A stretch of DNA of 64,000 bases, taken from Neorhizobium galegae bv. officinalis. Its GTDB lineage: Bacteria > Pseudomonadota > Alphaproteobacteria > Rhizobiales > Rhizobiaceae. The notes under the pieces were generated by a model that searched no databases, had not been told where the DNA came from, and worked only from the letters and a program-made list of their open reading frames with translations. The translations under genes and the position numbers were made by a program. The DNA lies in NCBI GenBank assembly GCA_000985875.1, contig CCRI01000017.1, positions 1-64,000 on the forward strand, read 5' to 3'. Below, piece after piece: positions 24,812-32,411 of this stretch. Each line of letters starts with the position of its first letter. Position 1 is the stretch's first letter.

Positions 24812-26737
24812 TCAGACCTTGTAGAACTGCTCCGGCATGGTCGGGGCAGGGGTCGGCCAGCCGAACGAATTCGGCATGGTCTTGGTGATGTTCTTCATGT
24901 TGTTCTTGACGATGCCGTAGCCGTCCGGCGGCTGCGAAATGCCAAAGACATAGAAGTTGTCGGCGGCCCCCTGCAGGATCTGTTTCATGATCTCGCGCTG
25001 GCCCGCCTGATCCGATGTCGCCTTCAGCTTGTCGTAGAGGGCGAGCAGCTTCTTGGTCTCTTCCGGCGGCTCCTCGGCATTGGCGTTCTTGGGATCGAGA
25101 TACCACAGCTGCCAGGCCGGCGCATACATCGCGTTGCTGTCGGTGGGCACGTAGTAGCGCGGATCGAGCATCGCCGCGACGCCGCCATTGGCGCCGAACT
25201 GATGCGCTGTCGCGTCGAAGTCGCGGCCCTGGCGAACGCGCGTTTCCCAAAGAGAGCGGTCCATGGTGCGCATCTGCGCATCGATGCCGACCGCCTGGAA
25301 CATCGGGATTGCCAGCTGGAAGAGATCCAGGAAGATCGGGCGGGCCTGGTCGATCTCGAAGATGATCGTCAGCCGCCGACCCTTCTCGTCGAGACGGAAA
25401 TTCTGGCTGTCGCGCTTCGGGACCAGCTCGTCGAGCATCGCATTCGCCTTGTCGACGCTGTACTCGGTGAACTGCCTGGCGAGCACCTCGTTATAGAGCG
25501 GATCACCTTCCTTGATCGACGGCTGGGCGGGCGCGCCCTGGCCGACCAGCACCGCGTCGATCAGCGTCTGACGGTCGAGTGCGGTTGAAAGAGCTGCGCG
25601 AAACGTCTTGTTTCGGAAGAGCTTTCGCTTCGTCTCGTCATTGTGGTTCAGGTTGAAGATGAAGTTCATGACGTTGGCCTCGGTCGAGGTCAGCGTGTAG
25701 AAATCATAGTCGCCCTGCTTGCGGGCGTCATAGAGAACCGACTTGTTGTTCGGCGTTGCGATATACTGGTCCATCAGGTCGATTTCGCCCTGCATGCATT
25801 TCAAGAGCAGCACCTGCGGATCGGCGACCATCTGGTAGACGATGCGGTCCATATAGGGAAGCTGGTTGCCCTCGGTATCGACCTTCCAATAATAAGGGTT
25901 GCGTTCGGCCACCACCCGCTCGGTATTCTCGCCCGGTGCGATCGTGAAATACCACGCGTTGAGGCAGGGCTTCTTCGAGGAATTGAGGAAGAAGGCGTTG
26001 TCGTCCTGGAAGCCGGAGGCCGACTGGAACGCGGCGATCCAGCTCTGGAAACCGCGGCTCTTGGCAAGCTCGTCTGCCTTTGGATTGTAGTCGATGTGGA
26101 ACTGCTCGAGATAATGCTTGGGGCAGCGGGTCGTGTGATCCCAGTTGGACCAGGCGACCTGCAGCGGGAACATACCGTTAGGCTTCTCGAAGATCACCTT
26201 GAAAGTCTGTTCGTCGACCACTTCCAGCTTGGCGGGCTTGCCGGCGGTTTTCCAGTGGCCCTGGCTGGTGACGGCGACGCGCTTGTCGGTCAGCACGGTG
26301 TCGTACCAGAACTTGACGTCGGCGGTGGTGTAGGGATGTCCATCGGACCACTTCATGCCCTTGCGCAGGCGGATGGTGTAGACGGTGGAATCCGCGTTAC
26401 CTTCGAAGGCTTCCGCGACATTGAGCGTCACCCCCGACCAATCGGGGGTATAACGCAGGAGAGGTTCATAGGCCTGGTATCGGAACAGCATCGAGAGGGA
26501 ACCGCCGCCGACCAGCGCCAGCTTCCAATCGCCTCCGTATTTTCCAACGCTTTCAAGGGGTTTTATCACAAGGGGGTTGGCGGGCAGTCGATCCTTGACG
26601 GGAGGCAGGGCGCCGCTCGCGACCTTGTCCTTCAAGAGGCCTGCCTCCTTGTAGTCGAGGGCTAAAGCCGGCAGGGCCGGCAAAATCAAAACGGCCGAGG
26701 TCCCGGCCAGAAACGCACGACGTTTCAGCTTGATCAT
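24812..26737 (-). CDS. ABC substrate-binding protein (family 5), Tat-type signal
   Basis: Periplasmic binding protein of 641 residues. The N-terminus KLKRRAFLAGTSAVLILP carries an RRAFL Tat-like motif and hydrophobic core; the mature protein begins near LALDYKEAG. Family 5 marks include YEPLLRYTPDW, the IRLRKGMKWSDGHPYTTADV segment near 125-145 and FRAALSTALDRQTLID. The length exceeds the 500-540 of dipeptide-binding members and fits oligosaccharide-binding relatives. ATG at 26737 follows GGAGGAGA. It is the first gene of the minus-strand operon, divergent from the LacI gene, and gives the importer its specificity. The ligand is presumably the glycan processed by the GH42 and GHL6-like enzymes. 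Confidence 0.92.
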   Translation of the reverse strand: MIKLKRRAFLAGTSAVLILPALPALALDYKEAGLLKDKVASGALPPVKDRLPANPLVIKPLESVGKYGGDWKLALVGGGSLSMLFRYQAYEPLLRYTPDWSGVTLNVAEAFEGNADSTVYTIRLRKGMKWSDGHPYTTADVKFWYDTVLTDKRVAVTSQGHWKTAGKPAKLEVVDEQTFKVIFEKPNGMFPLQVAWSNWDHTTRCPKHYLEQFHIDYNPKADELAKSRGFQSWIAAFQSASGFQDDNAFFLNSSKKPCLNAWYFTIAPGENTERVVAERNPYYWKVDTEGNQLPYMDRIVYQMVADPQVLLLKCMQGEIDLMDQYIATPNNKSVLYDARKQGDYDFYTLTSTEANVMNFIFNLNHNDETKRKLFRNKTFRAALSTALDRQTLIDAVLVGQGAPAQPSIKEGDPLYNEVLARQFTEYSVDKANAMLDELVPKRDSQNFRLDEKGRRLTIIFEIDQARPIFLDLFQLAIPMFQAVGIDAQMRTMDRSLWETRVRQGRDFDATAHQFGANGGVAAMLDPRYYVPTDSNAMYAPAWQLWYLDPKNANAEEPPEETKKLLALYDKLKATSDQAGQREIMKQILQGAADNFYVFGISQPPDGYGIVKNNMKNITKTMPNSFGWPTPAPTMPEQFYKV

Positions 26738-26909
26738 GAGTGTCTCCTCCACACGCAGTCCCCGCCGTTACCTATTATTTCCCTTGGGCGTGGATAACGA
26801 AAAGTTTGCATTAGAATACTGTTAGGTAAAGTGTTATGTAGCGTTGTTTGGCAAAATTGCGTTTTGCGGTGCAGCAGGTCGCCAGGCGGCAGTTGCAGAG
26901 GGGGTTGGA
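26738..26909. promoter_or_regulatory. Divergent promoter region of the LacI-controlled glycan locus
   Basis: This 172-base region separates the binding-protein gene from the lacI-like gene and must contain both promoters. It is AT-rich around 26800-26850. An inverted repeat at 26851-26867 is a candidate operator. I cannot fix the -35 and -10 boxes with confidence. Confidence 0.5.
26851..26867. promoter_or_regulatory. Candidate LacI-family operator
   Basis: GCAAAA-ttgcg-TTTTGC, perfect 6-base arms around a 5-base centre containing CG. Symmetry and size fit LacI-type sites, and it lies 42 bases before the regulator's start, where it could control both directions. Confidence 0.4.
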
Positions 26910-27959
26910 ATGAAAGACAGGGGGCGGGTCACGTTGCAGACCATCGCGCGCGAGGTCGGCCTTTCGAAATATGCGGTGTCCAGATCGTTGTCCGGCAAGA
27001 GCGGGGTCAGCGAGGAGACCCGCGAGCGAATACGCGAAACCGCCGAGCGGCTCGGATACAGTAAACCCGCCAATCGGGCTACGTCCGGCGATATCGCGGT
27101 GGTGTTTCATGACCTCGATCCGGTCAATAGCGAGCTACACATGCAGATCCAGAACGGTGTGCAGGCCGAGGCGCACAGGCTCGGCATGGGGCTTCGGCTG
27201 TTATGGACCCACAGCCAAGGGCAGCTTGAAGAATTGGCGCATACTTGTGCGGGCCTGCTTCTGGTCGGACCGCACGACCGCGAGGCGATCCGCGCCGCGA
27301 TGGCGACCGGCACTCCGATTATCCGCTTCGGCTGGGTCGATCCGCTCGAAGATGCCGATCAGGTCTCCGGCACAGACCACGAGGCAGGGCAGGCCGTGAT
27401 CCAATACCTGATAGACCTCGGCCATCGTTCCATCGCCTATGTCTATGGAGTCCCTGGTTATCGCGGCCGACGCGAGCGCTTCTACGGAGCACGCGAAATT
27501 GCAGAGCGTCACCCGGATGTTGCCCTGCATGTGCTGCAGTTCGAAGAGGAAAACGGCTTTGCCGAAGCCTATCGGGAGCTCAAGGACAAGGGCGATCGGC
27601 CGACCGCCTTCTTCTGCGCGCATGATGGTTTGGCGCTCACCGTTGTTTCCGAACTCCTGGGCCAGGGTTATCGCATTCCCGATGATGTCTCGGTGGTCGG
27701 TTTCGGCGATTTTTCGCCGGCAAAGCAGATCTCGCCGGCTTTGACGACGGTGCGGATGGAAGGCCAGGAATGTGGAGCCGTCGGCCTGCGGCTGCTGCTC
27801 GAGCGGATCGAAAACCCGCGCCAGCCGGGGACGCCGGCGCGCAGGATCCATGTGGCGTCGCGGATCGTCGAGCGCCGCTCCACCGGCCCATGCAAGGACC
27901 CCGCGCATTCGGGCGAACGCACGGTAGTCCGACAGGAACCGCGGATAGTGCCCGTCTGA
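26910..27959 (+). CDS. LacI family transcriptional regulator
   Basis: Regulator of 349 residues. The DNA-binding headpiece is at 8-50: TLQTIAREVGLSKYAVSRSL, then GVSEETRERIRETAERLGY, with the hinge helix after. The periplasmic-binding-like core has AVVFHDLDPVNSELH, GLLLVGPHDREAI, GHRSIAYVYGVPGYRGRRERFYGA-like LacI signatures and DVSVVGFGDFSPAK near 265. The ATG at 26910 is preceded by a GAGGGGG stretch. It is divergent from the transporter and glycosidase operon and convergent with kduI, so it most likely represses the glycan operon until an imported sugar binds. Confidence 0.92.
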   Translation: MKDRGRVTLQTIAREVGLSKYAVSRSLSGKSGVSEETRERIRETAERLGYSKPANRATSGDIAVVFHDLDPVNSELHMQIQNGVQAEAHRLGMGLRLLWTHSQGQLEELAHTCAGLLLVGPHDREAIRAAMATGTPIIRFGWVDPLEDADQVSGTDHEAGQAVIQYLIDLGHRSIAYVYGVPGYRGRRERFYGAREIAERHPDVALHVLQFEEENGFAEAYRELKDKGDRPTAFFCAHDGLALTVVSELLGQGYRIPDDVSVVGFGDFSPAKQISPALTTVRMEGQECGAVGLRLLLERIENPRQPGTPARRIHVASRIVERRSTGPCKDPAHSGERTVVRQEPRIVPV

Positions 27960-28015
27960 TGGTTCCCGCGCTTCGGGCAGATCAGGTGCCTGATGGCGAA
28001 TGGTCGTCGATGGAC

Positions 28016-28864
28016 CTATTTGAGGCTCTTCATATCCACCATGTCCATGTCGGTGAAGGACTGGTTGTCTCCGGCCATGCTCCAGATGAAGGCGTAGGCC
28101 CCGGTGCCGGCGCCGCAATGGATGGACCAGGGCGGCGAGAGCACGGCCTGTTCATTGCGAATGATGAGGTGGCTGGTCGCCGCCGGACGCCCCATCAGGT
28201 GGACGACGAAGGCATTCTCCGGCAGTTCGAAATAGAGATAGGCTTCCATCCGCCGGTCATGCAGATGCGCCGGCATGGTATTCCAGACGCTACCGGGTTC
28301 CAGCCGGGTCAGCCCCATCAGCAGCTGGCAGGTCGGAAGCACTTTCGGATGCAGATATTGGTAGAGCTTGCGCTTGTTCGACGTGGCATTGTCGCCGAGA
28401 TTGTTCTCGATCGCATCCGTGCTGCTGACGATCCGCGAGGGTAAGGTGGCGTGCGCCGGCGCACTGTTGATATAAAATTTCGCGGGCGCCGACGGATCGT
28501 CGCTCTCGAAGAAGATCTCCTTCGTTCCCATGCCGAGATAGAGCCCGTCCATTGGCAGGAGCTCGTAAGCCTTGCCGTCGGCGATGACGCGGCCCGGTCC
28601 GCCAATATTGATGAGGCCCAGTTCGCGGCGCTCCAGCAGATAGTCCGCGCCGACCAGTCTGGCTAATTCGCTGCCGACACCGAGGCTTGCCTGCGTGGGT
28701 GCCACCCCTGCCACCAGCATGCGGTCGTAATGGGTATAGACGGCCTGCAGCGTTCCCGCGACAAAGAGATCCTCAATCACGAAATTTTCGCGTAGGTCCG
28801 CGCTCGTCATGCGCTCCGACTGGCTGTAGTGAACGGCATGGCGCGTCCGGACATCGATCGTCAT
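28016..28864 (-). CDS. kduI: 5-dehydro-4-deoxy-D-glucuronate isomerase
   Basis: KduI of 282 residues, the family's usual length. It converts 5-keto-4-deoxyuronate, formed from unsaturated uronates released from pectin, into 3-deoxy-D-glycero-2,5-hexodiulosonate. The cupin zinc site is visible in NTMPAHLHDRRMEAYLYFEL near 190-210, and other family segments include MLVAGVAPT, ELGLINIGGPG and LYLGMGTKEI. GGAG precedes the ATG at 28864. It was probably cotranscribed with the GH105 gene; an inverted-repeat-bounded insertion of about 830 bases now lies between them and may reduce or replace its transcription. Confidence 0.96.
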   Translation of the reverse strand: MTIDVRTRHAVHYSQSERMTSADLRENFVIEDLFVAGTLQAVYTHYDRMLVAGVAPTQASLGVGSELARLVGADYLLERRELGLINIGGPGRVIADGKAYELLPMDGLYLGMGTKEIFFESDDPSAPAKFYINSAPAHATLPSRIVSSTDAIENNLGDNATSNKRKLYQYLHPKVLPTCQLLMGLTRLEPGSVWNTMPAHLHDRRMEAYLYFELPENAFVVHLMGRPAATSHLIIRNEQAVLSPPWSIHCGAGTGAYAFIWSMAGDNQSFTDMDMVDMKSLK

Positions 28865-28889
28865 GGTCTGTTTTCTCCTGTTTCTCGGC

Positions 28890-28897
28890 GCGAGCGC
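28890..28897. repeat. Possible target-site duplicate, left copy
   Basis: GCGAGCGC occurs here, 6 bases before the left inverted repeat, and again at 29731-29738, directly after the right inverted repeat. If the true left end lies 6 bases further out, this would be an 8-base target duplication; the asymmetry makes it uncertain. Confidence 0.3.
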
Positions 28898-28903
28898 GCT
28901 GGG

Positions 28904-28914
28904 TAGTGTCTCAG
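28904..28914 (+). repeat. Left terminal inverted repeat
   Basis: TAGTGTCTCAG, identical to the reverse complement of 29720-29730, followed by TTTGACTTC, which partly matches the inner sequence at the other end. Confidence 0.7.
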
Positions 28915-29018
28915 TTTGACTTCGGCCTTCGACCCGGACGGGAAGTTTGGTCTATCCGGCTTGGCGTCCCATGCAGACGCGGCACACCGCTTCGATCCGG
29001 GCCTAAACCATGTGTGCG

Positions 29019-29645
29019 TTATGCCCGACTCGCCCGAACGCTCAGCCACCGATCATTGGGGCTTCCGACGCAATGACGTAGCTCGCTGACAATCCAGCCA
29101 GCGTCTGTCAGCGTCGATCGCAGGGCAGGCTCGCGCCAGTACGTTTCGACGTAGCGCCGAGGCGCTGCAGCGCTGCCGTGCGTGGACACATCGTCGCCAT
29201 CGCCCTCTCTAACCGAGGCGTGCAGTCGGCCACCAGTCCGGGTCGCCTTGGCAAGCCGTCCAAGCACCACGCGCAAATCTTCGCGCGCGACGTGGATCAG
29301 GCAGGCACAGGCCCAGATCCCGTCATACGGCGTGCCAGGACGCTGCGGGTCGGCCAGGTCTTCCGTCAGCGGGTCCAGCAGGTCAGCTTCGAACCCACTC
29401 TTGCGAAGCAATTCCACAAAACCCTTCGAAATGTCGGTGCGCCGGACGCTAATCCCCCGCTTCTCAAGCTCAAGTGCATCTCGCCCGCCCCCGCTTCCGA
29501 TCTCCAGCACCCTCCCCGAACCACCCAGCTCGGTCACGAAGGCATCGATCTCGGTCGCGACCCATTTGGGCATCGCTGCGGCTTCGGCAGCGTACTCCGC
29601 CGCGACCGAATCATAGGACCGTACAGTGTCCCTGTCGGTGCCCAT
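29019..29645 (-). CDS. Class I SAM-dependent methyltransferase (cassette cargo)
   Basis: Methyltransferase of 208 residues. The SAM-binding motif I is RVLEIGSGGGRDALEL at about 45-60, motif II acidic residue in ISVRRTDISKGFVELL near 65, motif IV in YDGIWACACLIHVARED near 108-124 and a post-motif GGRLHASVREG near 140. Residues 1-15 (DRDTVRSYDSVAAEYAAEA) are the usual helix of small-molecule methyltransferases of the ubiquinone/tellurite-resistance type. The substrate is unknown. It is the only gene within inverted repeats at 28904 and 29730, so it looks like imported cargo rather than part of the pectin pathway. It reads in the same direction as the operon. Confidence 0.88.
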   Translation of the reverse strand: MGTDRDTVRSYDSVAAEYAAEAAAMPKWVATEIDAFVTELGGSGRVLEIGSGGGRDALELEKRGISVRRTDISKGFVELLRKSGFEADLLDPLTEDLADPQRPGTPYDGIWACACLIHVAREDLRVVLGRLAKATRTGGRLHASVREGDGDDVSTHGSAAAPRRYVETYWREPALRSTLTDAGWIVSELRHCVGSPNDRWLSVRASRA

Positions 29646-29719
29646 TTTAGCGCGCCTCCCTCAAGACAAAGCCTCCAATGAGCGGGAGGCCTACCTCTCA
29701 ACCATAACAGAAGTTCGGT

Positions 29720-29730
29720 CTGAGACACTA
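29720..29730 (-). repeat. Right terminal inverted repeat
   Basis: CTGAGACACTA, perfect complement of the left repeat at 28904-28914. GCGAGCGC follows immediately at 29731. Confidence 0.7.
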
Positions 29731-29740
29731 GCGAGCGCTG

Positions 29741-30886
29741 CTATCGCTTGACGGCGGCGCTGAGCTCGACCTGATCCCCCAGCCGCGCAGACTGGGACAT
29801 CATCGATTGTCTGTCCAGCAGCGTTTCCGCATAGGCCATCATCAGAGGTCCGACGCCCTTGATGTCGTCGGGGCGGATTTCCTCGGAGAGATAATAGCCG
29901 ACGGAGCCGTCGCGATAGCGGCCGTTGAAGCCTCCAAGGCCTGCAACGCAACAGATGTTGTGAAGCCTCAGCCGTCCATCCGCATCCCGCCGTAGCTCCT
30001 GTCCGGTCAGCGATTGCAGGCTCGCTCGACCGGCCTCGGAAACGCCGGGGGGGCCACCGAGCCGCGCGAGTTTCTGAAGGAAGTAGGAGAACATCGCGGT
30101 GGCTGAGCTTTCGGGATAGTTCTGCGCCTCGTCCGGCCGGTCGATCACCTGCAGCCAACGGTGATCCGCGGTGCGAAGAGCGATGATCCGGGATGCCAGC
30201 GCCGCCGCGCGGTCGCTCAGCTCCCGTCTGGATGTGCCGGCGGGCAGGTTCTCGATGATGTCGACGAAGGCCATCGCCAGCCAGCCGATCGATCTTGCCC
30301 AATGGGCCGGGGAAAGGCCGCTTTCCGCATCCGCCCAAGCCTGTTGCCGGGCCTCGTCGTAACCGTGGCGATAAAGATCCGCCTGCCGGTCATAGGTGAG
30401 GTCGAGCGCCGTCGTGAACTGCCGGAGCGCTTCCTCGACGGCCTGGGGTTTTGAGACCGCTTGCGCGTATTCCACCTTGAAGGGGAGCGCCATATAAAGC
30501 CCGTCCAGCCAGATCTGATGCGGGTAACGCAGCTTGTGCCAATAGACGTCGCTGCCGGTGCGCGGATGCGTTTCGAGCTGCCGCGCAAGCGGTGCGGCGG
30601 CATCAAGCCAGCGGCTCTCGCCCGTCAGCCGATGGAGAAAGACGAGCGCACGGCCGGGCAGGATGTTGTCGATGTTGAATTCGTTGATCTCGTAGCCGAC
30701 AAGCCGACCCTGCGCGTCGATCTGACCACTGACCAGCCGGATGAGATGATCCAGCCATGGGCGCTCGCCGGTCGCTTCATAGAGCGCGATCAGGCCGCGA
30801 TAGAGGCAGCCGTCCTCGTAACACCAGGCCCCGCCTTTGTAATATTCATAATCGCGTGCGTAATTCTCGAAGTAGTCCTGAAGCAT
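29741..30886 (-). CDS. GH105 unsaturated rhamnogalacturonyl/uronyl hydrolase
   Basis: Family 105 enzyme of 381 residues with an alpha6/alpha6 barrel. Visible family segments are the opening AWCYEDGCLYRGLIALYEAT, YPHQIWLDGLYMALPF near 130 with the likely catalytic aspartate, and RHGYDEARQQAWADAESGLS near 180, the usual His-Gly-Trp/Tyr-Asp-Glu region. It hydrolyses the unsaturated uronic acid from the end of lyase products, feeding KduI. No signal peptide, so it works in the cytoplasm after import. It starts 6 bases after the GH28 gene. The last 15 residues after AYAETLL are less conserved. Confidence 0.92.
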   Translation of the reverse strand: MLQDYFENYARDYEYYKGGAWCYEDGCLYRGLIALYEATGERPWLDHLIRLVSGQIDAQGRLVGYEINEFNIDNILPGRALVFLHRLTGESRWLDAAAPLARQLETHPRTGSDVYWHKLRYPHQIWLDGLYMALPFKVEYAQAVSKPQAVEEALRQFTTALDLTYDRQADLYRHGYDEARQQAWADAESGLSPAHWARSIGWLAMAFVDIIENLPAGTSRRELSDRAAALASRIIALRTADHRWLQVIDRPDEAQNYPESSATAMFSYFLQKLARLGGPPGVSEAGRASLQSLTGQELRRDADGRLRLHNICCVAGLGGFNGRYRDGSVGYYLSEEIRPDDIKGVGPLMMAYAETLLDRQSMMSQSARLGDQVELSAAVKR

Positions 30887-30892
30887 TGGATT

Positions 30893-32407
30893 TCAGTCTT
30901 GAGCTGGATGGATGGAAACCGGAGAAAGCCGTGCTAAGCGGCTGAAAACGGCGTTTTCCGCAACGATACCGGCATGCCGGAGCGGCAGGAGTAGAGAGGC
31001 CATTTCCGGCACTTCGGCCTCGGCATCCGGCGCGAAGGAAACGGTGTAGTTCTCGAAGACAATGTCGCGGATCGCCGCTTCCGGCAGGCCGTAGAAGACG
31101 GCGGCAGCCGTTCGCGCGCCGGTAACCGTAACGTTCTCGACGGAGATCGAGCTAATGCTCGGCGTTTCCAGGGAGACCGGCAGCGGCGACCGGGACTGGA
31201 CGTAATCGGACCGGCCGTCGGCATCGCAGAAATAGAAGGAATTGACGGCGACCGGGGTTGCGACATCCTCCATCAGGCTGTCGGCCAGGCGGATGTCGGC
31301 GACCGTGCCGCCGCGTCCCCGGCGTGTCTTGATGCGCAGCCCCCGGTCCGTTCCCTTGAAATGGCAGTTTCGGATGGTGATGTCGCTGATGCCGGCGCTC
31401 ATCTCGCTGCCGATGACCACGGCACCATGGCCGCGCTCCATCAGGCAGTTCTCGATCCGCACATGCTCGGTCGGGCGGTCGGGTCCACCCTGAAGGCTGC
31501 GTTTGCCGGCCTTGAGCGCTATGCAATCGTCGCCGACCGAGATATGCAGGCCGACAAGGCGGATATCGGAACTGCTTTCGGGGTTGAAACCATCGGTATT
31601 CGGAGAGTCCGGATCGTTCTCTATCGTGAGATCCGCTGCAATGAGCCGTTTGCAGAAAACCGGATGGACTGTCCAGGACGGCGAGTTGCGGATGGTGAGG
31701 CCGGAAAGCGTCACATCCTCGCAAGCCGAGAGAAAAATGGTGCGGGGGCGCCTGGCGCCCTGGCGTGTTTCCTTCGGCCATGACCACCAGTCGCCGCGAT
31801 CTCCGCCGCCGTCGATGGTGCCGGTGCCGGCAAGATGCACGTCCCGGCAGTCGATCGCATTGATCAGGCTGGCGTAACAGGCCTCCGCCACGCCTTCCCA
31901 GGTGCCAAGAATGCGGCCATCCGCATGGCGCGCCGGCAGGATGGGAAAATCGTGCCTGTTGGCGATTGCCGCGAGCTCCGCGCCGTCTTCGAGCAGCAAG
32001 GTCATGTCGCTCTTGAGGAAGGCCGGACCGCTCAGCCAGCGCCCCGCCGGAATTCTCAGCGTGCCTCCCGGAGCGAGCACCGCGATGGCCCGTTGGATCG
32101 CTTGGGCGTTGTCCTGTGCGTCCGTCGAAGCGCCGAAGTCGCGGATGTCGAGCACGGCAGTTTCCTGCCGTGTGATAAATTCGAGCCGGGCACCAGCTGC
32201 ATGGAAAAAGTAGGTTGTGCCCGGTTCAAGAGAAGCGACCGTGAAGACGACAGTCCGTGTCGTCCCCTCGGCGACCAACGCGCCATCGATCTCCCGAACC
32301 TGCCAGGCAAGCGTGTCATCGCGCATGTGGAGATGCCTTTCGGCATCGACGCTGAAGGTCGCGCTGCGGGGACCGGCAATCAGGAGTTCGATGGCGACGT
32401 CCGTCAC
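30893..32407 (-). CDS. GH28 polygalacturonase-like enzyme
   Basis: Right-handed beta-helix glycosidase of 504 residues. All four family 28 marks are present: NTDGFNPESS near 272, GDDCIALKAG near 292, ERGHGAVVIGSE near 325 and GLRIKTRRGRGG near 357, giving the three catalytic aspartates, the histidine and the RIK substrate loop. Residues 1-90 form an extra N-terminal beta domain, as in exo-acting members such as exo-polygalacturonosidases. There is no signal peptide, so it probably cleaves imported oligogalacturonides or rhamnogalacturonides. The start is a GTG at 32407 after GAGG, 4 bases after the binding-protein stop. Confidence 0.93.
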   Translation of the reverse strand: MTDVAIELLIAGPRSATFSVDAERHLHMRDDTLAWQVREIDGALVAEGTTRTVVFTVASLEPGTTYFFHAAGARLEFITRQETAVLDIRDFGASTDAQDNAQAIQRAIAVLAPGGTLRIPAGRWLSGPAFLKSDMTLLLEDGAELAAIANRHDFPILPARHADGRILGTWEGVAEACYASLINAIDCRDVHLAGTGTIDGGGDRGDWWSWPKETRQGARRPRTIFLSACEDVTLSGLTIRNSPSWTVHPVFCKRLIAADLTIENDPDSPNTDGFNPESSSDIRLVGLHISVGDDCIALKAGKRSLQGGPDRPTEHVRIENCLMERGHGAVVIGSEMSAGISDITIRNCHFKGTDRGLRIKTRRGRGGTVADIRLADSLMEDVATPVAVNSFYFCDADGRSDYVQSRSPLPVSLETPSISSISVENVTVTGARTAAAVFYGLPEAAIRDIVFENYTVSFAPDAEAEVPEMASLLLPLRHAGIVAENAVFSRLARLSPVSIHPAQD

Positions 32408-32411
32408 GTCC

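Larger units (their letters stand above)
28904..29730. mobile_element. Inverted-repeat-bounded cassette without transposase, carrying a methyltransferase gene
   Basis: The 827-base segment begins TAGTGTCTCAG (28904-28914) and ends CTGAGACACTA (29720-29730), a perfect 11-base terminal inverted repeat; similarity continues inward as GA(A)CTTC. It sits exactly between the GH105 gene and kduI, which would be about 50 bases apart without it, as other genes of this operon are tightly spaced. The only gene inside is a SAM-dependent methyltransferase. No transposase frame is present, so it resembles a non-autonomous element that needs a transposase in trans. The element family is not recognised. Confidence 0.6.

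Noticed and set aside
28687..29076. Plus-strand frame across the left end of the cassette as a possible transposase remnant
   Set aside because: It has no DDE or other transposase motif and overlaps kduI antisense.
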